From Diphasiastrum complanatum (lineage: Eukaryota > Streptophyta > Lycopodiopsida > Lycopodiales > Lycopodiaceae): a DNA stretch of 64,000 bases. Where the stretch lies: NCBI GenBank assembly GCA_029204225.1, contig CM055097.1, positions 684,001-748,000 on the forward strand. Reading direction: 5' to 3'. The translations under genes were made by a program, and so were the position numbers. Of this stretch, positions 11,721 through 22,252 are shown one piece after another (position 1 is the stretch's first letter; each line of letters begins with the position of its first letter). Under the pieces are notes generated by a model, which was not told where the DNA came from, did no database searches, and saw only the letters and a program-made list of their open reading frames with translations.

Positions 11721-12910
11721 ACTTCATCGTCGTGGAGACACTAGAGGAACCCATGAGCAGGAAAGAGGTTTTAGTAGTGACCTGGAGTAACCTCCAGACG
11801 AAGCTACCTCCCAGGAAACCCAAGCCTACACCAAAACCACCACCGGAGGTAGATAACCCAGTGGTCATTGAGAAGTCAGTATTCGAACCTACACCCATCT
11901 ACAAGGATCCACTGCCCAAAGAGCAAGGTGAGGTTAGCATCTTGGAAGGGCGTAGACATCCCAGATTCCTAGGACCGAGAAAAGGAAAAACCGGCCTAGA
12001 AACTAAGAGAACCATGACCCGAACGTGCAGGTTTAGGAAGGATATAGACCTAAATCTGAAGAGAGGGAATATTGACCTAGGTCAAGCCCTAGAGAATCTA
12101 AAATTGGAAATAGGGCTTTGGCAACTAGTACAGTTGTCACCCACTATTAAACGCACAGTCAAACGATTGATGAGACCACCCACGAACAGAACACTGGAGC
12201 CACCTACAATAGGGAAAGTAGATGCAAATTTGTTAGATCGCTACTGCCCTAAGGTAGATGTACTCATAGATGGCCTAGTCATTTCAGGGGCCATAGTTGA
12301 TGCAGGGTCGGCAGTTAACATCATAAGTCTAGAACTTTCAGACCGCCTTGGTTTTACTCTAGAACCCGCTACCTTGACAGCCTTAAAGCTAGCCAACAAC
12401 TCTATGATCAAACTAGAGGGCGAGCTTAAGAATGTACCCATTACCGTGGCTAACAAGACCATTCAAGTGGACTTTTACGTCATGAGGATGTACGCCGGGA
12501 ACCGGGGGTACTCTATACTGCTAGGACGGCCATGGCTCAGGCTTAGCAACTGCACAGTCGACATCCCCGCAGGAGTACTGATTTTTGGAAGGGGTAGAGA
12601 GCGTACCATAGTCGACGGTTATTCCGAGGTGCCTCAGTCAGAAAGAGCACCCATACCTTCATCTGAGTGGGAGGAGGTCATGAGTAGTGAGGACGATGGT
12701 GATTCCACTACGAGTGAAGATGAACCAAACTTGAGATCAGTTTTGGACATAGAGTGGAACACTCCAGAAGAGCGGCCTCCCAAAGTTCGAGACGCCGATA
12801 TTTGCCTGATAAACCTAGGAACTCTAGAAGAGCCCAAGAACATCAAAATAGGTGCTTCCCTAGGCATTGGAGAAAAAGAAGAGTACGAACGGCTGTGTAG
12901 AAAGTACTAG
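11675..12910 (+). pseudogene. Gypsy protease and linker region
   Basis: A 411-aa open frame. The retropepsin motif lies at about residues 210-225 as LVISGAIVDAGSAVNIISLE, where the catalytic Asp is kept but the usual D-S/T-G is D-A-G. Further protease hallmarks follow (GYSILLGRPWLR), then an acidic Ser/Glu/Asp linker (SSEWEEVMSSEDDGD) that leads into RT. Protease would cleave the gag-pol polyprotein. The Ala in place of Ser/Thr next to the catalytic Asp would probably impair it. The frame ends in TAG at 12908, one of three TAG codons interrupting pol. Confidence 0.85.
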
Positions 12911-13582
12911 CATATTTTTGCCTAGGACTACTCAAATTTGAAGGGGATTCCACCCGATCTAGTGACTCATACAATACCACTGAAGGAGGGAGCCAAACCT
13001 ATACGACAAAAACAACATCGACTACCCTACCACCTAAAGGAAGGAGTATATCCCGAACTCGAGAGACTTCGAAATGCTGGTCTGATATTTCCGGTAGAGA
13101 ACACTGAGTGGTGCTCCCCAATAGTACCTCGCACCAAGAAGAACTCTACACGCATTCACGTATGTGTGGATTATAAGAGGTTGAACAAACAGACTAAGAA
13201 GGACTACTACCCATTGCCATTCATAGACCAAGTCCTAGAAGAAATGGCGGGAAGAGACCAGTACTCTTTCATGGATTGTTTCGCGGGCTATGATTAGATA
13301 GCCATAGCAGAAGAGGATAGATTGAAGACTACCTTCACAACCACATTTGGGGTTTTCGCTTACCACGTCATGCCCTTTGGGTTGACTAATGCCCCTGGAA
13401 TCTATCAGAGGTTTATGAACAAGCACTTTGAGGATATGTTAGACGAAAATCTCAAAATTTTTATAGATGACCTCTGTGGGGCAGCCACTGTCCCAGAACA
13501 TCTCACCATGCTAGGGAAGTGTTTTCAGAAGTGCGCAACAACCTGTATAACTTTGAATGCTAACAAGTGCCTATTCGGCTAG
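12911..13582 (+). pseudogene. Gypsy reverse transcriptase, truncated
   Basis: The frame continues from the protease through TAG at 12908 and 12923, giving LKGIPPDLVTHTIPLKEGAK, CVDYKRLNKQTKKDYYPLPF and YSFMDCFAGYD. After a TAG at 13295 it resumes with TTTFGVFAYHVMPFGLTNAP and the catalytic motif as FIDDL (usual YVDDI). It ends at TAG 13580 right after NANKCLFG. The connection domain and RNase H that should follow for roughly a further 1 kb are absent: integrase begins within a few tens of bases. Confidence 0.85.
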
Positions 13583-14787
13583 AGACACCCAGCAGTATGA
13601 TGATTCCAGAAAAACAAAAGCTACGTCTACAAGCCCTAAAGTTCGCTTTAATAGGGGGCACACTGTATAGACGAGGTGTAGAAGGGTTGTATCGAAGATG
13701 CGTCACTCTTGAAGAAGCCAAATTTATACTAGAGGAGTGTCACGATTCTGCCTGTGGGGGCCACTTTGCCGGCCAACTCACAGGGCAGAAAATTCTGAGG
13801 GTGGATTACTGGTGGCCGACACCATTCCAAGATGCTCATTTACATGCCCGAACTGCAACACCTGTCAACGAGTTGACAAGACGGATAATAGGGTGCGATC
13901 GTTAGTTCCAATACAGGCATGTCTCCCTTTTGAAAAATGGGGCATCGACTTCGTTGGCCCAATACACCCAGCTTCATCTAGCCGAAAACATTATATCATA
14001 GTGGCCATTGACTATTTCACAAAGTGGGCCGAGGCATGGGTTATGGCCAAAGACAATGCAAAAGAAACCGCCTGGTTCTTACTAGAAGAGGTGATAGGCC
14101 GGTTCGGTACACCCAGAGAACTCATCTCTGATGGGGGTACCCATTTCCTAAACAAAACTATCAAGGCTTTGACCGATCAGTTGACGATCAGGCAACGAAA
14201 AAGCACACCCTACCACCCGCAAGCCAACGGTCAGGCTGAAAGCACGAACAAACAACTAGTGAGTATTCTAAGGAAAACCGTATCAGACCGAGAGAGGGAT
14301 TGGGACAAAAGATTGTACTCGGCATTGTGGGCATATAATGCCACCTATAAGACCAGTACCAACCACACGCCCTTTTTTCTAGTGTATGGCCAAGAATGTG
14401 TACTGCTAATAGAAATAGAGCTCCCATCCTTGCGGTTTGCCATGAAGCACGACCTAGGAGAGAAAGAATCAATACAACACCGACTGGACACTTTACAAGA
14501 CCTGGACGAGCACCGAATAGCTGCCCTAAATCACCAAGAAACCCAGAAAAGACGCATGAAGGAGATTCTGATAGGAACATGCGCGATTATCAGTTCAAGC
14601 AGGGGCAGTTAGTGTTGTTCTACGATGCTAGACACGAGCTGATGCCTCAAAAGTTGGGGCCACGTGGAACGGTCCATATGTAATAGTGAAACTGTATGAA
14701 AACAACACGGTTAAGCTAGACGAGTTGAACGGTGAAATGTTTAAGCACCGAACCAACATAAACAAGATAAAAGCTTACCGTAATTAA
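13583..14787 (+). pseudogene. Gypsy integrase, frameshifted
   Basis: The zinc-binding HHCC domain is split over two frames: ECHDSACGGHFAGQ in the first (to about 13850) and CPNCNTCQRVDK in the second. The core domain follows in the second frame with the catalytic triad visible: WGIDFVGP, ELISDGGTHF and NGQAESTNKQ. The C-terminal domain needs another frame (FKQGQLVLFYDARHELMPQK at about 14600, then VKLYENNTVKLDELNGEMF) and ends at TAA 14785-14787. No chromodomain is visible, which argues for a non-chromovirus lineage. Integrase would insert the cDNA into host DNA; this copy cannot make a continuous protein. Confidence 0.88.
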
Positions 14788-15552
14788 AGAGAAGCCGAAT
14801 TCACCTGTACAGTATGTAACACCTTTTCTTGTTCACCTTCTAATCCTCTTTTAGAGATACCTTGGAGTGATATAGCTAGGAAGTCGTGTAAAACTTTAAT
14901 TGTCTTGATGGATCTTTAAGAATGCCAACCCCACCAATAGGAACGAGTGTGAGACATCAATTGCAAATGAGCTTTTCTGGTGTTGGTTGAGTTGTCAAGG
15001 TCTATGTGAACTATTCTGAATCAAAGGGAGTAAGTCCAAGACAATTTGAATCTGAACTATCGGATACACTTTCCCTAGGCCAGGGTGTACGGTTTGACTA
15101 ATAAAACATCCTTAGGATTGTTCAATTACCCTTAGTTACCGAAAATGTCCAACCATCCTCGTAATGGAATGACACAATAGATCAGTAGTGTCGTATCCCC
15201 ATCATGCCATTTTTTTGGACTTGATCCTCCGTGGAAAAACCATGTAACATACCATCGCTTATTTTTGGCTCTCTTCTACATGTGTGTAGAAATTGTGGTG
15301 TAAGCTTGATGTATATAGAATTTGTGAATGAATTAAGTGCATTTATGCAATTGTATGGCCTATTTACAAAGGCTAATCTTCATATATGAGTAGGTTTCAA
15401 GTTTCATTTGATTGTATATGCATTTTGTTAGTGCTAATTTGATCAAATTAGCAAGCTAACGAGTGACTAGTCTTCTATTTGTTGTTGGTGTTGTCATTCT
15501 TGGCCTAGATCTAACATTTTGGATCATCTTTAGATTTGAAATTTCATAGGCC

Positions 15553-15555
<3 letters not shown>
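14788..15555. other. Gypsy 3' flank, no gene recognised
   Basis: Sequence after the integrase stop lacks a usable frame. Somewhere here a polypurine tract and 3' LTR would be expected, but I could not match it to the 6.7-9.5 kb region, so the 3' end may be lost. Confidence 0.35.

Positions 15556-15600
<45 letters not shown>
15556..15600. repeat. (GA)n microsatellite next to GLP block 1
   Basis: About 22 uninterrupted GA units. A similar GA tract lies at the equivalent 3' side of GLP block 2 (32305-32338), and a long one lies on the same side of block 3 (47872-47975). Confidence 0.95.
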
Positions 15601-15602
<2 letters not shown>

Positions 15603-15976
15603 CTCACTCGTGGTACTCATGGACCAAATTCTCCTCGTTGAGCTGAGCGTACTCCTTCCATTAGGATTGTCCTACACTCCTTTGATGGCTAGTCCTATGC
15701 CCTTCATTTCTCCTATGCCCTCCACTTCCACTATGCCCTCTCCCCCATTAGCTTTTCTTGGACATAATGTTCTTTTGCCCTATGACATAGGTGTTGATCT
15801 TATTGACCTTACAAATCCAACAATTATTTATGATTTCTTACAAATATCCTACTTTTTCAAATGTTTCAAATCATGAAATTTAATCCAACATAGGCTAATT
15901 TCTTAGAATCTCAGAACAACGTCATGCACAGCTGAATTTACCACAAAGCTTGTCTTGATATTGGAGATCACCCTCT

Positions 15977-15982
15977 TTTATT
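15977..15982 (-). terminator. GLP1 polyadenylation signal
   Basis: AATAAA on the minus strand, about 230 bp past the stop codon. All four GLP copies keep an AATAAA at this aligned place within a conserved GGAATAAA context. Confidence 0.55.
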
Positions 15983-16212
15983 CCATGCATGTGCCCAGAC
16001 ATACTGTTTAAAAGTTAATCAGACTGAAAGTATTTTTTTCCTGTAGATCTCAAGCTCTTTCTAACATCCACTAAGCGTCGAGGCACACATACGTATAAAA
16101 CGTTCAGATATCTTAGATTTCATGATTCGAAGTTTTAAAAGCATCTATGAATTGCGTGACTGTAGTATATCTGAACTGATTTTTCCCATCAATTACTTTA
16201 CAACATCTTCAA

Positions 16213-16881
16213 TCAAGAGCTGAACTTAGACTTTAGGCTCTCAACTTGCTTGTTGCCAATGCTAAACGCCTTCTCAAGCACTGCATCACTAATGTCACTG
16301 CCAAACAATGCATTGGGTATCAATTGAACTCCAGGATTTTGACTATTCAAGGCGGCGATGGCTAATGCGGGTACCTTGCCTACGTTGAGCTGAAAGTGCA
16401 GAAGACCTTTGGGAAAAATAAACAAGTCTCCTTTCCGTAGAGTTTGAGCAAACAAAGTGTTTGCTGTGTCCACAAACCCCACATAAAGAGTACCTTCAGC
16501 AAGATACAGGACTTCCGTAGCGCGAGGGTGAGTGTGGAGAGTCACCAGTCCTCCTGGTGCAAAGTCCAGACGTGCCATAGAGAGGCCGAGAGTGTTAAGA
16601 GCGGGGAATTGGGCTGCGAAAGCAGGAGTTACTGCAGACCCGGCTTTGTTAGAAGTGCTACCAGGCTTGCCTAACCCATGGAATGCGAAGTCCGAAGCAT
16701 TCACAGTTGAGGGATCTTTGCAGATGAGACCATTCAATAGGATTGTGCTCTGTTGTGCCACACAAAAGTCCTGCAGCGGGTCAGCGTCGTTTGCAAGGAC
16801 TGGGACAAGAGTGAGGCTGACAAACATGACGAATACGCAGAAGCCGGACTTCATAGTTCCTCGAGCTGAAGAGCTGTTCAT
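16213..16881 (-). CDS. Germin-like protein, copy 1
   Basis: A 222-aa secreted cupin. Residues 12-30 form a signal peptide core (GFCVFVMFVSLTLVPVLA) with cleavage likely after VLA. C40 and C54 are the conserved N-terminal disulfide pair of germins. N61 is a glycosylation site (NAS). Cupin box 1 has H116, H118 and E123 (TLHTHPRATE); box 2 has H162 and N166 (PKGLLHFQLN); together they bind Mn. KGD replaces the RGD-like motif. Known family members act in the apoplast as oxalate oxidase, superoxide dismutase or structural proteins; which applies here cannot be read from sequence. The frame is open upstream to 17031, but the Met at 16881 is chosen because the signal peptide follows it and the other copies start there. 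It differs from copy 2 at about ten residues. No intron. Confidence 0.93.
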   Translation of the reverse strand: MNSSSARGTMKSGFCVFVMFVSLTLVPVLANDADPLQDFCVAQQSTILLNGLICKDPSTVNASDFAFHGLGKPGSTSNKAGSAVTPAFAAQFPALNTLGLSMARLDFAPGGLVTLHTHPRATEVLYLAEGTLYVGFVDTANTLFAQTLRKGDLFIFPKGLLHFQLNVGKVPALAIAALNSQNPGVQLIPNALFGSDISDAVLEKAFSIGNKQVESLKSKFSS

Positions 16882-17260
16882 TGCAGCAAAAGCGATTGCA
16901 GTCGGAGTGATTAAAGATTGCGAGTCACAAGAGGAACCAAAATTTGAAGGCAAGCGATAACCAAAGTGATTTTCAGATGTGGAGATTATTGATTCTTGGT
17001 CAGTTGCTGAAACGGCTTGATTAGCAGTCACTTTCTAAACCGCTTTAAGCTGAAATTTGAGATGATATCTACTGCTTTACAGTAACCTAACTTCCTTTGC
17101 AGGGTTTTCGATGTCGATACTTGACTGCTAACATGAAAGCTCAGGAGCACAAAGAGGACATCCAAGAAAAAACTCCTTGCAGAGGAAGAGTCGAAGGGTG
17201 ATCGTGACACTCTGTCTCCGAAATGCAGCTGCTCTTGTTGTCGAAACTTGCACTCTAGGG

Positions 17261-17270
17261 CTTTTAAGTA
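17261..17270 (-). promoter_or_regulatory. GLP1 TATA box
   Basis: TACTTAAAAG on the minus strand, about 380 bp upstream of the ATG, inside a block (CATGGCC-N-TATA-N-CTAGAG) shared by all four copies. Copy 1 has a weaker form than the TATTTAAAA of copies 2 and 4. Confidence 0.5.
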
Positions 17271-17718
17271 CATGGCCACGGACATCGTCAACCAACAAGA
17301 CCGCGTCCTTCAAGTGACCGAGGACTCAGGAGTTTAGCGTCTTTTGCTGTGGGTCACAACCAACTTCAGGCGGCAGCCACCTCCAATCATTTGTCGGAGT
17401 AGACTTTTTATTCATCATCATTGTTCTCGGCTTTGGAAAACTAGCGAAACGAACAGTGAACTATAGTCATCACCATTCAGATCTTTTCTATGGCAAGCCT
17501 TGGATGTAACTTCAAATTTTAGCTGCAGCTAATTTCTGAATTGACTTTTCAAAGCATATATCTAATCTGAGGATGCAAACAACACAGTTCGCTTAAAGCT
17601 TGGAGCATGAAACTGTCTTGCTACTAGCTAGTGGAAGAATAAGATAACGTTTAGGCATCGTTGCAGCTGAATCGCTCTCTAGTCAGCTGAGAGTCTGATA
17701 TCCGGGGCGGGCTGATCA

Positions 17719-17905
17719 ATGGCAAGCAATGATTCCCGTGTTTTGAAGGCGTCAAATGACGACCCAGAAGCAATGTCAAAAGCAATTGCGATCATCGCGG
17801 ACGCGGTGCTCCAGGAGAACCTCGAAAGTGAAGCAAAGAAGAAGTTAAATAAATAAAAAGAGTTTGCTTAGTCTGAACTAAAACGCGTGAGGAAGGAATA
17901 CGTGC
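17719..17905 (+). pseudogene. Decayed first exon of a gene divergent from GLP1
   Basis: On the strand opposite to the GLP is a 45-codon ORF (17719-17856) starting MASNDSRVLKASNDD and continuing AIAIIADAVLQENLESEA. It is charged, helical and coding in character. A related sequence sits at the same distance from GLP3 (50225-50440) but has a TGA after residue 17 and a TAG. Comparing the copies, the reading past the stop would continue with an SELKRVRKE-like helix (17875-17904), so the stop here is probably a mutation and the ancestral exon was longer, likely coiled coil. Family not recognised. Inferred to be the 5' part of a neighbouring gene captured in the duplicated unit. Confidence 0.45.
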
Positions 17906-17940
17906 TTTTTATCCTGTTTTTCATGTTTCCTCACACAAAG

Positions 17941-18160
17941 TTTCATTAGTGTTCTTTTCCTGAAAAATAATTATCTCTGATTTTATTAAAAATGATGATA
18001 AAACCCATGATCAAACAAGAAGATTAAAGTATTTAAAATAAAATATCGTAGAACGGCAGAAATGAATAAAGCTACCTAAAAGCTAAGTAAAACTTAGAAT
18101 AGTAAGCTAATTACTTAAAACCAACTCCCCGATGTAAGTCAGAAATTAAATATTAAACTA
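17941..18160. other. AT-rich spacer
   Basis: A-rich spacer with no frame. It could include the 3' tail of the non-LTR element whose coding region ends near 18162. Confidence 0.35.
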
Positions 18161-18161
18161 A

Positions 18162-19490
18162 TTACTCAAAACCAACTGCTTGATGTAAATTACTAAGTAA
18201 AGTAGATCCAGTAATAGGTAATGCAGGAAGCTTTGAAGCAGCCGCTCCTGCAAACTGAGCTCGTCGAAGAATTGAAATCGCTTGTGAACGTTGTAATGCT
18301 ATAGAAATACGCTGGTGGTAGAAAGAAATAATGACGGAAGGTAAGGTAATACTTTGTCCTTGGCGTTTCACCATAAGCTCCGCGCATAAAGATAAAAATT
18401 ATTAAATTTCTTGTAAAGACAACCATAAGTTTCCAAGGCAAAGGGGATGAAATCTTCACCGGGTGCACGATCATTATAATCTTGTTCCTTTTCTTGAGCT
18501 GCTTGAGATGCAGCGGCCCCTGAGTGGTGGATGAACGACGAAGAAGGTCATGACGAGAGGGATCGGCAATTACAACATCTCCCAGAGTACGAATTCTATC
18601 ACGCGAGAGAACAAGGTCAACTCGTCGTCGGGTAGATTGCGAAGAAGGTCCTGGTAAAATGTGTGTCTGTTCTTGAACAACATGAAATCCACTATCATGA
18701 GCAATAGCAGTCAGGGCATCACAAATGGAATCATGTGAAACAATACGTTCTTCACCTGATAGACAACGCATAAGATGAGTACCCAAGACATCCAATACAT
18801 GCCCACATGAACACTTAGAAATTCCAATTAACATTGGATGTGGAAGTCCCAATCTGGTTCGAAGAGCAGTTATAAACAAGTCATTATTGAGTTTCAATAG
18901 TGGAAGAACTGGACGTGCAACCAACCAAGCCCCTGCAGCTGGACCAGCACAAGAAAGAGGACGAGCTCGAACTGCATCAAAAGGTGAATCTTTGATAAGT
19001 TGACCAAAGGAATAAGAGTGAAGATGCTCCATAATAGTCTTCTGAAAAACTCGTTGTTGATTTGTCACCAAAGATTCAAAGGGAGGCACAAAAGGCTGTA
19101 CAAGTGGTGGAAGTAATTCTCGAGCAGTGCGTAGAGCTTGTTGAAAAGCAAAATTGCCAGTCTCCACATGAGCTACCGAATCAAGAAGAAGAGGCTGGTT
19201 ACCCTGCTGAAACTTGGAGACTAGTGCAGAGGCAACAAGAGCCCAACTTCCAAGAAAAGCAGCTGGTGCAATGCAAGCATTAGATACAAGGCCAACCCCA
19301 CCAAAGGAAGCAGGAAGAGAAATTTGCCGCTTAGAAAACTGACCTTCACAAGTGTCAAAGGTTCCTGGCCCCAAAAGATGACCAAATACGCCCAATAAAG
19401 TATCATCAAAATCCCGAAGTAAGGATATTATATCAGGTGAAGGAGATACACAACGTAGAAGACGCTCTCCCTTCTCTCAAAAAAGACACA
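18162..19490 (-). mobile_element. 3' end of an R2-like (restriction-like endonuclease) non-LTR element
   Basis: The main frame is 18193-19395 (400 codons), extended upstream at least to about 19480 in the same style (RLLRCVSPSPDIISLLRDFD). It begins within the RT C-terminal region (RQISLPASFGGVGLVS). A zinc finger follows near residues 203-219 (CSCGHVLDVLGTHLMRC), then a region like a restriction-like endonuclease fold: RRRVDLVLSRD, then DVVIADPSRHD. This order (RT end, CCHC, RLE) is typical of site-specific R2/R4-type elements. A frameshift near 18480 moves the true C-terminus to the frame at 18162-18374 (QRISIALQRSQAISILRRAQ). The element lacks its 5' part, as is usual for target-primed insertion. 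Confidence 0.6.
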
Positions 19491-19499
19491 ACAGGACCC

Positions 19500-21550
19500 A
19501 ATGGACCAACATACACATCCTGAACTCCCAGAAGATTATCCATACGAAGGTCCCCTACAGCTGAACAAATCAAATGTCATAGGTTCTACCGAATGCGGTC
19601 CCAACTGTACGAGCCATCCACAAACCCATTCAAGGGACAAGAACCTGATAGAGCCGAGTCCTCACGAGCCAGAACCCATGTTCATGGAGTTGAAACATCC
19701 CATGTCAGAACACACCTGAATGGAGTTTCTGCTACCCACAGTGCTCATCATGAGAGATGTACACCCAAGTTAGATCTAATAATTAAAAATTTTATGGCAT
19801 GGCTTGGGGGCTAGATCCAGTTTTGATCTAGGATTGGTTGGGCGGTTTGGCTCCATAGTGTGTTCTATTGTGTTTTCCTATCCTCATCTTAGGAGCAATC
19901 TTTTAGGGTCTTTATTGGTCTTATTTACCCAACATGTCACTCATTGGAATCATGTATGCATGTAAATTAGCAAAAGACATTTGTAGAATGGGAATTTTCT
20001 TTTTTGTTTAAGATCATGCACGAAAGGTGCCTCATGCCAAAAAAAACTTTTATTTAATATGCATGAGCCTTTCATGGAATATTCTAAAACATGACTACAT
20101 GGTTGTCATTTGCATGCATGTATTAAAATTCTGATGCAAGTGCAATCAGATGAAATAGCAAATTCAATGTGTAGTGACTTAAATGGTAGCATGACAGGCC
20201 AAAGTGGAATGCAATTTAAAAGCAATTTAAGACAATTTGGCCAAGCTCTACATTCTTTCATCTTTTTTCATGCATACATGTTTTTCATTGATGAATTTGT
20301 TGTCGGCTAAAAGCATGGTTTGGTGGTAGAAAAAAAGAACCCATTTTTCATTGTACCTTTTGGTAGTACATTTCATTGTTTGGGGGTTTGGGAGGGAGCT
20401 TGATAGATGCTACCCACGAGTTAATGCAACAAAGCGTCTCTAGTAATGATGGGCCTACCCTCTTGGAGTATTGGGGGGTAAGTTGTGGGACTACTCTCTC
20501 TCCTCCAATAAAAAACATAAATACATTTCTACCCGAAAAAGGTATTTCCTTAACAATCCATGTTGTAACACCAAACCATGCTTTTGGACCATCCATTTGC
20601 GAGCAAAGTATGGGGATTCAGTGTCTTCATGTGCTTGGTTTTCTAACAAAAGTGCATATAGAGTTGATCCTCTCTTTCAATCAGAAAATAGTTCATCGTG
20701 GCAAAAAGGAATCATCAAGTTATTCTACATGAATTGAATTCTTGAAATTGACTATGATATAGCTTTGTGTAAATACACTTTCAAGGATTCATTACACCCG
20801 CTAATGTTGGAGATGATTCTCTCTTTCTCAATATGACATCAACATTTGCCAAGTAAGGCTTTGAGCTATTTGAAGTTATGCATGAGCTTCTATCCATTTA
20901 GTTTGAGGGGACCATTTCGTTATGGATATGCCTTTTGCTATTCAAGGAAGATACATCCAAAACATGTCAAGGAATACTCGCCAGTTAGTTTTAAAAAAAA
21001 AACATGCCAAGGAATGGCTGATGTATTGTCATTCTTTGTGGCAAGGAAAGGTGCATTACTTCATGCATGATGTGGGAGGGATTGATTCAAATATTGAAAG
21101 CATTTTTCAGCCAATGGTAGGACAAAGCTTGAACATTCTATAAATATAGTAGACATAAAAAAATTTCAAACTTTTTATAACAGCCAATATCTAGCACTTG
21201 TTAAAATATGAACATTTAAGGACCTTGAATTGATCTATTATGATCTATATGCATAAGAGATTTCATATTACCAAATCAATCTTCTCGGATTTTACTATGC
21301 TATCAAACAAGATTTGGATCTTGGCAAGAGCTCTTACACACAAAAAGTAATCATCCATCAAAGACAAGCAAGTTATATAGATATGAGTGAAAAAATTAAG
21401 TGTTACTTAAGATTTAGAGAAAGAAAATAATCCAACTCTCAAGTAGAGAGAAAAAAAGTATGAGCTTTCAAGTAGAAAAAGAAGATGCAAGAGTTTGAAA
21501 ACACCAAAACAATTTTTTCTCTCAAAAGTGTAATGAGCTCAATTTTGGAG
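19500..21550. other. Unassigned repeat-like spacer
   Basis: No gene could be supported. An ORF at 19501-19719 has no recognised domain. At about 19800 a GGCTTGGGGGCTAG run looks like the polypurine tract of a plus-strand LTR element, but no LTR pair was found. Frames at 20376-20732 and 20471-20737 overlap with no clear winner; the second contains WTIHLRAKYGDSVSSCAW, faintly reminiscent of the zf-RVT part of plant LINEs. The rest is AT-rich. Confidence 0.3.
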
Positions 21551-21559
21551 AATTTGCGA

Positions 21560-22252
21560 ATATCGAGACAACCCTAACCCTAGTTAATAAATGAGAGGGA
21601 TTTGGCACCCTGCGTGTGTAACTTTAACCCGATGATCACATAGTTATTTGATTAGTTACAAGTCAAGAAAAGGACTTTAGGCCTTTTTTGTGGAACTTTT
21701 AATGTCGTAGGGCCTAATAGTCAAGTTAGTAAATAAAAGGGGCTTCTACCAATTTTCAAGTTGGTTCCATCCAAAATTCAATATTTTTAGATAGGGAGGT
21801 AGAAATTGGCCAATAGGATTTGAGGCCAATCCACTATATATAGTGGTAATTTCGAATCATTTGTATATGTTTTCTTCATTTCAATACAAACAGGTTAGCC
21901 CTCTTATGAAATGGATATGGAATCTCCTTGCTCTCCAACTCTCCTCCTCTAACTCTCATGTTTCTTTGGATTTGCTATTTGTCGGATTTGATGCTTACTG
22001 GGATTGAGTGTTTTTATGTTTTTTGTGAGAGAGAAAAGGAGAGAGAGAAGAGTGAGTTTCTATCATTGTGGAATTATAGTGTTAATGCTTAGTGTTAATA
22101 GATCTTAGCGTTAATATGCACATGTTGGATATTGAAATATGCTATCGCTCTCATGGGACCGAGCCTCCGTGTGACAACTAGCTTCATCTCCTTGATGCTT
22201 GTGTGCTTGGATCTAGGGTTGAGGGTAGGATATGAAATGCCCACTACAATTT
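21560..22252 (+). repeat. LTR end of a gypsy-type element
   Basis: The segment ends in CCCACTACA directly before a tRNA-Asp-type primer site. It contains a TATA-like CACTATATATAGTGG at about 21831-21845, followed by a C/T-rich leader. Its start is not defined and no partner LTR was found, so only the 3' boundary is reliable. The internal region that should follow has no recognisable gag. Confidence 0.5.

Larger units (their letters stand above)
15640..17940 (-). repeat. GLP duplication block 1
   Basis: This segment shares the GLP gene, its 3' region and its upstream DNA with blocks 2-4. The 3' limit is marked by a CCTATGCCCT-type region (about 15690-15790) also seen at 32360-32410 and 55095-55170. 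The upstream limit is past the GAACTAAAACGCGTGAGG motif (17876-17893), which recurs at 50409 and 57327. Confidence 0.75.

Noticed and set aside
11641-11898. Minus-strand ORFs inside the gypsy element (also 10433-10639, 10811-11023, 12241-12462 and 14188-14580)
   Set aside because: Shadows of the plus-strand gag-pol frames with no own motifs.
16444-16960. Plus-strand frames of 76-142 codons over each GLP (also at 33335, 48892 and 56064)
   Set aside because: They are the antisense reading of the conserved GLP sequence; their similarity between copies follows from the GLP coding constraint.
16882-17031. A 50-residue N-terminal extension of GLP1 (start at 17031)
   Set aside because: It precedes the signal peptide, is not kept in frame in the other three copies and lies in the leader. 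The start at 16881 matches all copies.
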